Position numbers and translations under genes: made by a program
Part shown: positions 14,535 to 22,202 of the stretch, one piece after another
Layout of the letters: each line of letters begins with the position of its first letter
Position numbering within the stretch: position 1 is the stretch's first letter
The notes under the pieces: generated by a model
What the model saw: the letters and a program-made list of their open reading frames with translations, nothing else
Told to the model about the DNA's origin: nothing
The model's database searches: none
DNA from: Acidimicrobiaceae bacterium
GTDB taxonomy: Bacteria; Actinomycetota; Acidimicrobiia; Acidimicrobiales; Aldehydirespiratoraceae
Direction: 5' to 3'
Length of the DNA: 33,582 nucleotides
Assembly (NCBI GenBank): GCA_009843915.1
Contig: VYCM01000035.1
Location: forward strand, 1-33,582

Positions 14535-15953
14535 TCAGGCACTCGCTTCGATGAGGTCCCAGAGGGCCTCGACATCGTCGGCGGTGGTCCAGGTGGAGCC
14601 GACCGAGATCCGCACGAAGCGCCGCCCGTCGATCTCCGACGGGGTGACGTAGAACCGGCCGTCGGAGTTGACGGCCGCCGCTAGGGCGTCGGTGGCCTCG
14701 TTGCCGTCCACGTGCACGAACGACACCAGCGCGAAGTGCACCGGCGCGATGCGCTCCAGCCCGGGGTGGTCGTCGACGCGCTCAGCCAACTCACGGGCCC
14801 AACCGACATGGTTGCGGATCATGCGCCGCAGACCCTCGGCTCCGAAGCCGCGCAGCACGAACCACAGCTTCAACGCCCGGAACGGCCGGCCCAGCGGGCC
14901 GTGCCAGTCCCGGTAGTCGATCACCCGGCCCGACTCCGAGGCCGGGTTGCGCAGGTAGGGGGGCGTGACGCTGAGGGTGTCGATCAGGGGCCACCGGTCG
15001 GCGACCCACATCACCGAGCACTCGAGGTTGGTGGCCAGCCACTTGTGGGGGTTGAAGGTGTAGCTGTCGACCAACTCGAGGCCGTCGTGGTGGTGGCGGA
15101 ACTCCTCGCAGATCATGGCCGAGCCCCCGTAGGCGGCGTCGACGTGGTGCCACATCTGCTCGGCGCGGGCGATCTCGCCCAACGGGCGCAGCGGATCGAC
15201 CCCCGCAGTCCCGGTGGTGCCCACGTTCGAGCCCAGGAAGGCCGGTACCAGACCGTCACGGCGGTCGGCTTCGATCGCGCCGGTCAACGCCGCCGGCCGG
15301 ACCGCGAAGCCCGAGTCGACGTCCAGCAGGCGGATGTGACCGAACCCGGTCAGTATGGCGCCCTTCTCCAGCGACGAGTGAGCCTGGCTGGACGTGTAGG
15401 CCACCATCTGCTCGGCCGGTGCTCCGGTGCGCTCACGGCACAGCTCGCGGGCCACCACCATGGCGGTGTGGGTGGCGGTCGAGGCGCCGGCCTGGAGCAC
15501 CCCGCCGCCCGGTCCGGTCGTCTTCCACGACTGGGGCACGTCGAGAAGGTCGACCAGCCAGTCGAGCACATGGGACTCGAGCTCAGTAGATGCCGGTGAG
15601 GTCGCCCACAGCATCCCCTGCACGCCGATGCCGGCCGCGGCCAACTCGCCGAGCACCGCCGGTGGCGAGGTCTGCGCCGGGAAGAAGGCGAACCAGCCCG
15701 GATGCTGCCAGTGGGCCAGCCCCGGCACCACCACCCGATCGAGGTCAGCAAGAACCGCATCGAAGGGCTCGGGCCCTTCGGGTGCGCGGTCGGGGAGCTT
15801 GGCCCGCACATCGCCGGGCTCCACCGGCTCGCGAACCGGCTTGGAGCCGAGTCCGGCCAGGTAGTCGGTCACCCAGTCGACCAGAGCGTGGGCGTTGCGC
15901 CGGAACGCCTCGAGGTCGAGCGGGTCGGGCGGTGGTGCAGGTTTGGGCGGCAT
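14535..15953 (-). CDS. Aromatic-L-amino-acid decarboxylase-type PLP enzyme (group II)
   Basis: 472-residue fold type I PLP decarboxylase resembling aromatic amino acid (DOPA, tryptophan, phenylalanine, tyrosine) decarboxylases. Numbered from the ATG at 15953, the PLP-binding Lys is Lys304 in NPHKWLATN, Asp272 in HVDAAYGG contacts the pyridine nitrogen, and His192 in SQAHSSLEKG stacks on the ring. The N-terminal HPGWFAFFPAQTSPPAVLGE segment is typical. The frame stays open upstream to 16088, but that stretch would overlap the tpx leader and reads as Arg-rich non-family sequence. The ATG at 15953 gives the usual length, with a TACCAT element eight bases upstream. Substrate cannot be assigned. 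Confidence 0.92.
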   Translation of the reverse strand: MPPKPAPPPDPLDLEAFRRNAHALVDWVTDYLAGLGSKPVREPVEPGDVRAKLPDRAPEGPEPFDAVLADLDRVVVPGLAHWQHPGWFAFFPAQTSPPAVLGELAAAGIGVQGMLWATSPASTELESHVLDWLVDLLDVPQSWKTTGPGGGVLQAGASTATHTAMVVARELCRERTGAPAEQMVAYTSSQAHSSLEKGAILTGFGHIRLLDVDSGFAVRPAALTGAIEADRRDGLVPAFLGSNVGTTGTAGVDPLRPLGEIARAEQMWHHVDAAYGGSAMICEEFRHHHDGLELVDSYTFNPHKWLATNLECSVMWVADRWPLIDTLSVTPPYLRNPASESGRVIDYRDWHGPLGRPFRALKLWFVLRGFGAEGLRRMIRNHVGWARELAERVDDHPGLERIAPVHFALVSFVHVDGNEATDALAAAVNSDGRFYVTPSEIDGRRFVRISVGSTWTTADDVEALWDLIEASA

Positions 15954-15961
15954 CGAGGGGG

Positions 15962-15967
15962 ATGGTA
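15962..15967 (-). promoter_or_regulatory. -10 element of the decarboxylase gene
   Basis: TACCAT on the minus strand, eight bases before the ATG at 15953, no Shine-Dalgarno. It suggests a leaderless or nearly leaderless message. Confidence 0.35.
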
Positions 15968-16060
15968 ACGGCCACCGGATTAGCCTCCGGTGTGCACGAC
16001 AGACACCCGTCACCCGCCGATGTGGCGACCCGTCTAGTGCGACCCCCCACCTGACTCGCG

Positions 16061-16066
16061 AAGGAG
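16061..16066 (+). promoter_or_regulatory. Ribosome binding site AAGGAG
   Basis: AAGGAG six bases before the ATG at 16073 of tpx; one of the clearest ribosome sites in the window. Confidence 0.8.
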
Positions 16067-16072
16067 TACCAA

Positions 16073-16573
16073 ATGGCCGAGACAGCATTCAAGGGCAATC
16101 CCGTCAACACGAGCGGCGACTTGCCGGCCGTCGGCTCGGCGGCGCCGGCGTTCAGCCTCACTGGAGGCGACCTCGGCGCTGTGACGTCGGAGAGTCTGGC
16201 TGGAGGCCGCGTGGTGTTGAACATCTTCCCGTCGATCGACACTCCGGTCTGTGCCCAGAGCGTGCGCGCCTTCAACGAGCGCGCGGCCAGCATGGCGGGC
16301 ACCACCGTGGTGTGCGTTTCGGCCGACCTCCCGTTCGCAGCGGGACGCTTCTGTGAGGCCGAGGGCATTGAGAACGTGACCACCGGCTCCACTTTCCGGA
16401 ACCCCGAATTCGGCGACGACTACGGGGTCGTCATCGGGGAAGGTCCCCTCTCCGGCCTGTGTGCCCGGGCCGTTGTGGTCATCGGCGCCGACGGGACCGT
16501 GTTGCATTCGGAACTGGTCCCCGAGATCACCCACGAACCCGACTACGACGCCGCCCTGGCCACCCTGGGCTGA
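16073..16573 (+). CDS. tpx: Thiol peroxidase (atypical 2-Cys peroxiredoxin)
   Basis: 166-residue cytoplasmic peroxidase reducing hydrogen peroxide and organic hydroperoxides with thioredoxin as usual reductant. The peroxidatic Cys60 lies in SIDTPVCAQS and the resolving Cys94 in GRFCEAEGI, the spacing typical of Tpx (Cys61 and Cys95 in E. coli). Length is normal. The strong AAGGAG site fixes the start. It stands as a single plus-strand gene between the decarboxylase (divergent) and the TMADH-like gene (convergent, 21 bases apart). Confidence 0.95.
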   Translation: MAETAFKGNPVNTSGDLPAVGSAAPAFSLTGGDLGAVTSESLAGGRVVLNIFPSIDTPVCAQSVRAFNERAASMAGTTVVCVSADLPFAAGRFCEAEGIENVTTGSTFRNPEFGDDYGVVIGEGPLSGLCARAVVVIGADGTVLHSELVPEITHEPDYDAALATLG

Positions 16574-16594
16574 ACCTCTCCTGGCCCCGGCGGG

Positions 16595-18673
16595 TCAGGG
16601 ACTCAGCGCGGCGATCTCGCGGCGGTAAGGGGTGGCATCGGCGTCGTCGGTGGGCGCTTCCAGTTCCTCCGCGTAGCGGCGCCCGTCCCACACCGCGGCC
16701 GCGATCGTGCCGGGAGCCAGAGCGTCTCCCACGGCCCGGACGCTGCGCAGGCCGCTGTCGGCCCAATCGTCGCGGCGGGCCAGCAAGTCCTGGGCCAGCT
16801 CGTTGACGGGCAGGCGGGCCGTCACTAGCAGCACCGCGTCGGCGTCGATCCGGCCCTCGCGGCCGGTGAAGGCGCACTCGGTTCGCAGGCCGTCGTCGAG
16901 CACGGCCGACACCGCTCTCGACGTTTGCAGTTCGACGCCCGCTTCCATGAGACGGGCCTGGATGCGGTGCTGCTCCATGGTGTTGACCGTCCACCTCGAC
17001 ACCAGCGGCTCCGGCGTGGCCAGCACCACCTCGTAACCCTCGCCTTGCAGCAGTTCGGCCAGCACGCCGCCCATGTAGTAGTGGTCGTCGTCGTAGACGG
17101 CCACCCGAGCGCCGGCGGGGGGACGGGTTCCAGCCAGGATGTCGTCGGGCGTGTACACCGGCAGGCCGCCTATGGACATGGCGCCGGCCCGGGTGTGCCA
17201 GCGGGCCACGCCGTCGCGGCGCCACTGCGAGCCGGTGGCCACCGCGACGTGGTCGAAGCCGTAGGAGAGGGCCTCCGCGGCAGTCATGTCGCTCTCCAGG
17301 AAGTGCTCGACGTTGTCGAGCCGCGAGATCTGGCCCAGGCGGTAGTCCACCACCCGGATCCATTCGGCCAGCCCCGGCAGGCGGGCCTCGGCTGCCACTC
17401 GTCCTCCCAGGGTGCGGGACTTCTCGACCAGCACCACTTCGTAGCCGCGCTTGCCCAGCGCCATAGATGCCTCCAGACCGGCCGGGCCGGCGCCCACCAC
17501 CAGCGCCTTCTCGGCCGCGTGGCGGGGCCGGTAGTCCTCGGGGTGCCAGCCCCGCCGCCACTCCTCGCCCATCGACGGGTTCTGGGTGCAGCGGATGGGA
17601 GACATCGTGTAGTCGCCGGTCACGCAGATGTTGCAGCCGATGCACTCGCGGATGTCTTCCGGCCGGCCCTCCTCGATCTTGAGGGGCAGGTACGGGTCGG
17701 CGATGGAGGGCCGGGCCGCGCCGATGAAGTCGAGGATGCCCTGGCGGATCATGCGGACCATGGTGTCGGGGGAGGTGAAGCGGCCGACCCCGACCACCGG
17801 CTTGGATGTCAGGGCCTTCAGGCCCCGCACCCACTGCTCCTCGTGGGCCTCGGCGCTGAAGCGAGACGTGACGCTGTCGTCCTCCCAGGTGCCCGGCACG
17901 AAGTCCCACAGGTCGGGGATCTCGCCCAGCTCGCCGATCACCTCCTCGATCTCGGCGCGGTCGATGCCGTCGCGGTACATGGTCTCGTCCACAGTGATCC
18001 GGCAGGCCACCGCGGCCCGCCCGGCGACCTCGTCGACGGCGTCCTCCAGCAGCTCGCGCAGCAGCCGCATCCGGTTGCGGAGGCTGCCTCCGTACTCGTC
18101 GCTGCGGTGGTTGTAGCGCCGCGAGAGGAAGTGATGGGCCGCGCCGAGGGAGTGGCCCGAGTAGACGTAGACCAGGTCGAAACCGGCCCGCAGCGAGCGG
18201 TCCACAGCCTGGCGGTGCCAGCGCCGCAGGTTGGCGATGTCCCGCTTGGTCATGGCCCGGGCCTGGACGGGGTGGGAGGAACCGGAGATCACCGGCAGCG
18301 CCGACGGCGCCTGCGGGACCACACGGGAGTGGAGGTTGGTGCCGTCGAGTCCGTTGTAGGCGAGCTCGATACCGGCCAGCGCCCCGCAGTCGTGGACCCG
18401 CTCGGCCATCACCGCCAGCGCGGGGATGTCGGCGTCGTCCCAGATGCGGGCCTCGATGTAGGGCGTGACCTCGGACGTGTAGTGGATCTCGGCTTCCTCG
18501 GTGCACACCACCGCCCAGCCGCCCTGGGCTTTGACCGCCCGCATCTCGGCGCAGGCTGCGGGGTCCCGGTAGCCCATGCCGTTGCAGTGGGGCACCTGGA
18601 AGAACCGGTTCTTGGCCACCAGCGGGCCGATCGGAACCGGCTCGAACAGGACGTCGTAGGCGGGGTCGCGCAT
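16595..18673 (-). CDS. Trimethylamine/dimethylamine dehydrogenase-like iron-sulfur flavoprotein
   Basis: 692-residue homologue of TMADH/DMADH in the old-yellow-enzyme / 2,4-dienoyl-CoA reductase superfamily. The N-terminal FMN TIM barrel (1-335) has Cys30 in VPHCNGMG, matching the cysteine that binds 6-S-cysteinyl FMN, plus Tyr171 and His174 (VYSGHS) and Arg225. A 4Fe-4S cluster is expected at Cys344, 347, 350 and 362 (CIGCNIC...RC). The C-terminal half has a Rossmann motif (VVGAGPAGLEA, 392-402) and resembles the ADP-binding domains. Compared from memory with Methylophilus TMADH, the amine bowl is changed: Tyr60 is Glu60, Trp105 is Ala105, Trp355 is Asp354, while Trp264 appears kept as Trp256. 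The substrate is therefore probably not trimethylamine itself. Oxidative N-demethylation or deamination of another amine, with ETF as acceptor, is inferred; no ETF gene is in the window. The APH-like gene lies immediately upstream, five bases apart, and is likely co-transcribed. Confidence 0.87.
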   Translation of the reverse strand: MRDPAYDVLFEPVPIGPLVAKNRFFQVPHCNGMGYRDPAACAEMRAVKAQGGWAVVCTEEAEIHYTSEVTPYIEARIWDDADIPALAVMAERVHDCGALAGIELAYNGLDGTNLHSRVVPQAPSALPVISGSSHPVQARAMTKRDIANLRRWHRQAVDRSLRAGFDLVYVYSGHSLGAAHHFLSRRYNHRSDEYGGSLRNRMRLLRELLEDAVDEVAGRAAVACRITVDETMYRDGIDRAEIEEVIGELGEIPDLWDFVPGTWEDDSVTSRFSAEAHEEQWVRGLKALTSKPVVGVGRFTSPDTMVRMIRQGILDFIGAARPSIADPYLPLKIEEGRPEDIRECIGCNICVTGDYTMSPIRCTQNPSMGEEWRRGWHPEDYRPRHAAEKALVVGAGPAGLEASMALGKRGYEVVLVEKSRTLGGRVAAEARLPGLAEWIRVVDYRLGQISRLDNVEHFLESDMTAAEALSYGFDHVAVATGSQWRRDGVARWHTRAGAMSIGGLPVYTPDDILAGTRPPAGARVAVYDDDHYYMGGVLAELLQGEGYEVVLATPEPLVSRWTVNTMEQHRIQARLMEAGVELQTSRAVSAVLDDGLRTECAFTGREGRIDADAVLLVTARLPVNELAQDLLARRDDWADSGLRSVRAVGDALAPGTIAAAVWDGRRYAEELEAPTDDADATPYRREIAALSP

Positions 18674-18678
18674 GGGCG

Positions 18679-19773
18679 TCAGGACGCCGAGTCGAGGGCT
18701 TCGGTGCAGCGGGCCAGGGAGTAGTCGATGAACAGCCGGGCGCCGGTGTCGTCGTAGTGCTGGTTGTCGCCCATGGCGCCCGCGGTGTGGCGCACCCTCA
18801 CGCCCTCGATGATGCAGGCCACCCGCCAGAACTGCAGCGCCACGTACCAGTCCAGCGACGACAGGTCCCGGTCGGATAGCCGGCTGTAGCGCTCCAGCAC
18901 ATCAGCGGGGTTGCCGAAGCCTTCGACGGTGGTGGGCATGTCGGCCAGCCGGCCCTTGCCCCTCTCGGCGTCGCCCCACCACGTCACCAGCCCGGCCACG
19001 TCGATCAGCACGTCGCCGAGGGTGCACAGCTCCCAGTCGAGCACCGCGGCCACTGATCCGTCGGCAGCCATGATGCAGTTGTCGAGGCGGTAGTCGCCGT
19101 GCACGATCCCCACCCCCTGCTGATCGGGGATCGTCGCCACCAGCCGGTCGTGCAGGGCCCGCACCAGGGGCAGGTCGCGGTCGGAGCCCTCGTCCACCTG
19201 GCGCTGCCAGCGCCGCAGTTGGCGGGCGCAGTAGCCCTCGCGGCGGCCGAGGTCGCCCAGTCCGACGTCGTCGGGGTCCAGGGAGTGAAGGTCCGCGAGG
19301 GTGTCGATGATCGAGCGGGCCATCACCGGACGCACCGCCTCGTCCACGTTCATCGCGTCGGTCCGGTCGAACACCACCGAGCCGTCCACATGGTCCATGA
19401 CGTAGAAGTCGGCCCCATTGACCTCGGGGTCGGTGCACAATCCCAGCGCGGGCGGAACCGGCACTGGGGTGGGGGCCAGCGCCGAGATGACCCGGTGCTC
19501 ACGGCCCATGTCGTGGGCGCTGGCCAGCACATGGCCGGTGGGCGGGCGCCTCAGTACTACCTTGCGGCCTGCCGCGTCGGTGACGACGAAGGTGAGGTTG
19601 GACGCACCCCCTGCGATTGGCTCGAAGTCGAGCGGCGCGATCGTGCCCACCTCTGCCGCCAGCCAGGCGGTGACCGGCTCTGGATCGATTCCCTTCGGTG
19701 CTGGGGCCACGGCGCTAGCGTCGCCCGGCAGCGCCCCGAATGCAAGCCTCCGGGGATCTAGCGGCTGCGTCAC
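18679..19773 (-). CDS. Phosphotransferase (APH/ACAD10-like) family protein
   Basis: 364-residue kinase-fold protein of the aminoglycoside-phosphotransferase / ACAD10 family. The N-lobe has GGASNLTFVV (nucleotide loop) and VVLRRPP; the catalytic loop is VHGDYRLDN; the metal-binding segment is VLDWELCTLGD, as in this branch of the family. Such proteins often sit beside acyl-CoA genes and may phosphorylate hydroxyacids or hydroxyacyl compounds; a drug-resistance role is not suggested. The start is GTG at 19773; the N-terminal 40 residues are weakly conserved in type, so a later start is possible. It reads into the TMADH-like gene with a 5-base gap and is divergent from the dehydrogenase at 19792, 18 bases apart. 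Confidence 0.87.
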   Translation of the reverse strand: MTQPLDPRRLAFGALPGDASAVAPAPKGIDPEPVTAWLAAEVGTIAPLDFEPIAGGASNLTFVVTDAAGRKVVLRRPPTGHVLASAHDMGREHRVISALAPTPVPVPPALGLCTDPEVNGADFYVMDHVDGSVVFDRTDAMNVDEAVRPVMARSIIDTLADLHSLDPDDVGLGDLGRREGYCARQLRRWQRQVDEGSDRDLPLVRALHDRLVATIPDQQGVGIVHGDYRLDNCIMAADGSVAAVLDWELCTLGDVLIDVAGLVTWWGDAERGKGRLADMPTTVEGFGNPADVLERYSRLSDRDLSSLDWYVALQFWRVACIIEGVRVRHTAGAMGDNQHYDDTGARLFIDYSLARCTEALDSAS

Positions 19774-19779
19774 GCGGCA

Positions 19780-19785
19780 GGGAGG
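19780..19785 (+). promoter_or_regulatory. Ribosome binding site GGGAGG
   Basis: GGGAGG six bases before the ATG at 19792, inside the 18-base gap to the divergent gene. Any promoter for this gene must lie within the neighbour's 5' coding region. Confidence 0.75.
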
Positions 19786-19791
19786 TCAACC

Positions 19792-20775
19792 ATGAGAGTG
19801 GGCTTCATCGGACTGGGAAATGTGGGTTCGAAGCTGGCAGGGAGCCTGCTGCGCAACGGCTTCGATCTGGTGGTCCGGGACTTGGACCGCACCGCGGCGG
19901 CCGCGCTGGAGGCTCAAGGGGCGGGTTGGGCCGACAGTCCCGCGGAGATGGCTGCCACCGCCGACATGGTGATCACATGCCTGCCCAGCCCCGCGGCCAG
20001 CGCGGCGGTGATGGAGGCCGGCGACGGCATCCTCGCCGGTCTGGCCGCCCGGACGGGCCACGGCAGCGATGGCGAGCCCCCCATCTGGGCCGAGATGAGC
20101 ACCACCGACGAAGCGGAGGTACGCCGCTTGGCCGGGCTGGTGGCTGCCGCAGGCGGCGCCGCAGTGGACTGCCCGGTTTCGGGGGGCTGCCACCGGGCCG
20201 CCACCGGCAACATCTCGATCTTCGCGGGCTGCGACCGGGCGACATTCGAGCGGGCCCTGCCGGTGCTCACCGCCATGGGACGCAACATCCTGCACGCCGG
20301 CCCCGTCGGCTCGGCGTCGATCCTCAAGGTGGTGACCAACTACCTGGCCACCGCCAACCTGGTGTCGCTGTGCGAGGCGCTGGTCACGTCGAAGCAGGCC
20401 GGGATCGATTTGAACACCGCCTATGAGGCCATCCGCATCTCATCGGGCAATTCGTTCGTGCATGAGACCGAGAGCCAGGTCATCCTCAACGGCAGCCGGG
20501 ACATCAACTTCACCATGGACCTTGTGCAGAAGGACCTGTCGCTGTTCGCGGCGGTGGCCGAGCGGGCCGGCGTGCCGTTGGAGTTGTCGCCGGTGCTGAT
20601 CGACATATTCGACGATGCTGCGGTTCGCTACGGGTCGCGGGAGTGGTCTCCGAACGTGGTGCGCCGGCTGGAGGAGGCTGTGGGCACGTCAGTGCTGGCT
20701 CCTGGGTTTCCGGCGCAGATGGTCGACGACGAGCCTGAGGTTCCTGGCCGCGAGGTGGTTGTCTCTCGGGGCTGA
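19792..20775 (+). CDS. 3-hydroxyisobutyrate dehydrogenase-like NAD(P)-dependent oxidoreductase
   Basis: 327-residue beta-hydroxyacid dehydrogenase. The N-terminal Rossmann fold carries GFIGLGNVG (4-12) and the dinucleotide segment VVRDLDRT. The substrate-binding motif is DCPVSGGCHRAATG (126-139; many relatives have DAPVSGG). The catalytic Lys179 and Asn183 lie in ASILKVVTNYL. The C-terminal helical domain follows and a short polar tail extends beyond it. The family oxidises 3-hydroxyisobutyrate, tartronate semialdehyde and similar short hydroxyacids; which one applies is not clear. A strong GGGAGG site sets the start. The gene ends at a 17-bp hairpin shared with the convergent CaiB-like gene. 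Confidence 0.9.
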   Translation: MRVGFIGLGNVGSKLAGSLLRNGFDLVVRDLDRTAAAALEAQGAGWADSPAEMAATADMVITCLPSPAASAAVMEAGDGILAGLAARTGHGSDGEPPIWAEMSTTDEAEVRRLAGLVAAAGGAAVDCPVSGGCHRAATGNISIFAGCDRATFERALPVLTAMGRNILHAGPVGSASILKVVTNYLATANLVSLCEALVTSKQAGIDLNTAYEAIRISSGNSFVHETESQVILNGSRDINFTMDLVQKDLSLFAAVAERAGVPLELSPVLIDIFDDAAVRYGSREWSPNVVRRLEEAVGTSVLAPGFPAQMVDDEPEVPGREVVVSRG

Positions 20776-20808
20776 CTTTGTGTCGTCCCGGCCGGCGGGT
20801 CCTGTCGC

Positions 20809-20860
20809 CGAGTCAGATGACCGACACGGGCTTCGCCCTATTCGTCGGTCATCTGACTCG
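20809..20860. terminator. Bidirectional terminator hairpin
   Basis: A 17-bp perfect inverted repeat (20809-20825 with 20844-20860) with an 18-base loop holding its own GGGC/GCCC stem. It lies in the 121-base gap between convergent genes. It is the strongest hairpin I found. No long T-run on either side. Confidence 0.75.
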
Positions 20861-20896
20861 TCGCCACCCCCCGGCCTGGCGGGACGGACCAGAGGA

Positions 20897-22138
20897 CTAA
20901 CCGAAGGCGCCGTCGGCTCTCAGGATCGCGATTCGATCCGCGTCCAGGCCTAGGACATCGCCCATGACACCCTCGGTGTGCTGGCCTACGGTGGGGGCTT
21001 TGGAGGGGTTGGCGGGTTTGGCGCCGTCTACGTAGACGGGGAGGGGGAGTTGTTCGCAGCCGACCTCGTCGGTGGGCAGGAAACCGATGCGGGCTTGGAA
21101 CTGGGGGTCGTCGCCTATGTTGGCCGGGGTGTTGAATGGGGCGATGGGGGTGTTGACCTCGTTGCTGAAGGTGAGCCACTCCTCGCAGGTCTTGGTGGCG
21201 AAGATGGCTTTGAGTTCGTGTTGCAACTCGGTGTTGCCTCGGGCGTGGTCGGCGTAGGTGGACCCGGGCCAGCGCTCGTACAGGTCCATGCGGTCCACGC
21301 CCTCGCAGAAGTTGCGCCAGAAGGCTTGCTCTGAGGCCATGAACAGCACATGGCCGTCGGCCGCGGCGTAGGCCTGGTAGCGCACGCCCTCCCACATGCC
21401 GGCCAGGCCGGCGGGGCGCCGCTCGTGGTTGTCGGACGGGTTGCCGGTCACTTCGTCGTCGGGGCGAAGGTAGGCCCGCTCACTCTCGATGCGGTACCAG
21501 TCCATGTAGGCCGAGGCGTCGGACTGCGCCACCTCGATTTCGCAGCCCTCGCCGGTGTCGCGGGCCTTGATGACGGCGGCCAGCACGGCCAGCGCGGCCA
21601 GCATCGGGCCGACGTTGATGCCGACGTTGGGCATGTCGGGCGGGATGCGGGTGAAGCCCTCGTCGTCGACGACTGGCTGCACGATCCCCGACCAGGTGTC
21701 GTAGGCGATGCCGTGGCTTGGCATGTCCTTGTAGGGGCCGGTGGCGCCGTAGCCCGACAGGGTGGCGAACACAAGGCGGGGGTTTGACGCGCTGAGCACG
21801 TCGAAGCCGAGCCCCAGGCGGGCCAGCGTGCCGGGCCGCATGGCCTCCACCACCACGTCGGCGGTGGCGGCCAGGTCCATGTACAGCTGCCGTCCGGCCG
21901 GGTTCTTGAGGTCGAGGGTGATGCTGCGCTTGCCCCGGTGGGTGTGCAGGTGCAGCAGCGACACGCCCTCCACGATCGGCCAGGTCATCTGGCGGATGTA
22001 GTCGCCGGCGGGCGACTCGACCTTGATCACGTCCGCGCCCAGGTCGGCCAGGAAGGTCCCGAGGTGTCCGGGCCCGAGAAGGCTCGACTCGATCACCCGC
22101 ACCCCGGCCAGCAGCCCAGGAGCCTGCTCGTCAGTCAC
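20897..22138 (-). CDS. CaiB/BaiF family protein lacking the usual catalytic Asp
   Basis: 413-residue class III CoA-transferase family protein from the GTG at 22138. It keeps the general fold segments: LLAGVRVIESS at the N-terminus, LADLGADVIKVESPAGD, LDLKNPAGRQLYMDLA, and EAMRPGTLARLGLGFD. At the position of the catalytic Asp (Asp172 in the other CaiB protein of this window) my alignment places Gly173 (MPNVGINVG). It may use a different residue or not be a standard transferase. The frame stays open upstream to 22324, but the extra 62 residues have no family character and would cross the divergent gene. TACACT seven bases upstream of the GTG supports a leaderless start. It is divergent from the MttB-family gene. 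Confidence 0.85.
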   Translation of the reverse strand: MTDEQAPGLLAGVRVIESSLLGPGHLGTFLADLGADVIKVESPAGDYIRQMTWPIVEGVSLLHLHTHRGKRSITLDLKNPAGRQLYMDLAATADVVVEAMRPGTLARLGLGFDVLSASNPRLVFATLSGYGATGPYKDMPSHGIAYDTWSGIVQPVVDDEGFTRIPPDMPNVGINVGPMLAALAVLAAVIKARDTGEGCEIEVAQSDASAYMDWYRIESERAYLRPDDEVTGNPSDNHERRPAGLAGMWEGVRYQAYAAADGHVLFMASEQAFWRNFCEGVDRMDLYERWPGSTYADHARGNTELQHELKAIFATKTCEEWLTFSNEVNTPIAPFNTPANIGDDPQFQARIGFLPTDEVGCEQLPLPVYVDGAKPANPSKAPTVGQHTEGVMGDVLGLDADRIAILRADGAFG

Positions 22139-22145
22139 GGCGGCC

Positions 22146-22151
22146 AGTGTA
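22146..22151 (-). promoter_or_regulatory. -10 element, leaderless start of the CaiB-like gene
   Basis: TACACT on the minus strand, seven bases before the GTG at 22138; no Shine-Dalgarno sequence. Confidence 0.5.
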
Positions 22152-22189
22152 AGGACGACGACTCGTTCATTCGGCCAGCACTGCAGAAG

Positions 22190-22195
22190 TACGAT
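22190..22195 (+). promoter_or_regulatory. -10 element, leaderless start of the MttB-family gene
   Basis: TACGAT seven bases before the GTG at 22203, with a weak TTCATT 18 bases further upstream. It faces away from the CaiB-like promoter in the same 64-base gap. Confidence 0.5.
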
Positions 22196-22202
22196 CCGGG
22201 CC

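Noticed and set aside
15954-16088. N-terminal extension of the PLP decarboxylase by 45 residues
   Set aside because: It has no family similarity, overlaps the tpx ribosome site and start, and the ATG at 15953 gives the normal family length.
16527-18506. 659-codon minus-strand frame over the TMADH-like gene
   Set aside because: Out-of-frame shadow with Arg/Gly/Pro-rich sequence; the 692-residue frame matches TMADH throughout.
18679-19773. Aminoglycoside resistance gene
   Set aside because: The protein belongs to the ACAD10-like branch of the phosphotransferase fold and sits among catabolic genes; nothing points to drug modification.
22023-22202. N-terminal extension of the MttB-family protein
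   Set aside because: It lies antisense within the CaiB-like gene; the GTG at 22203 has a -10 element seven bases upstream.
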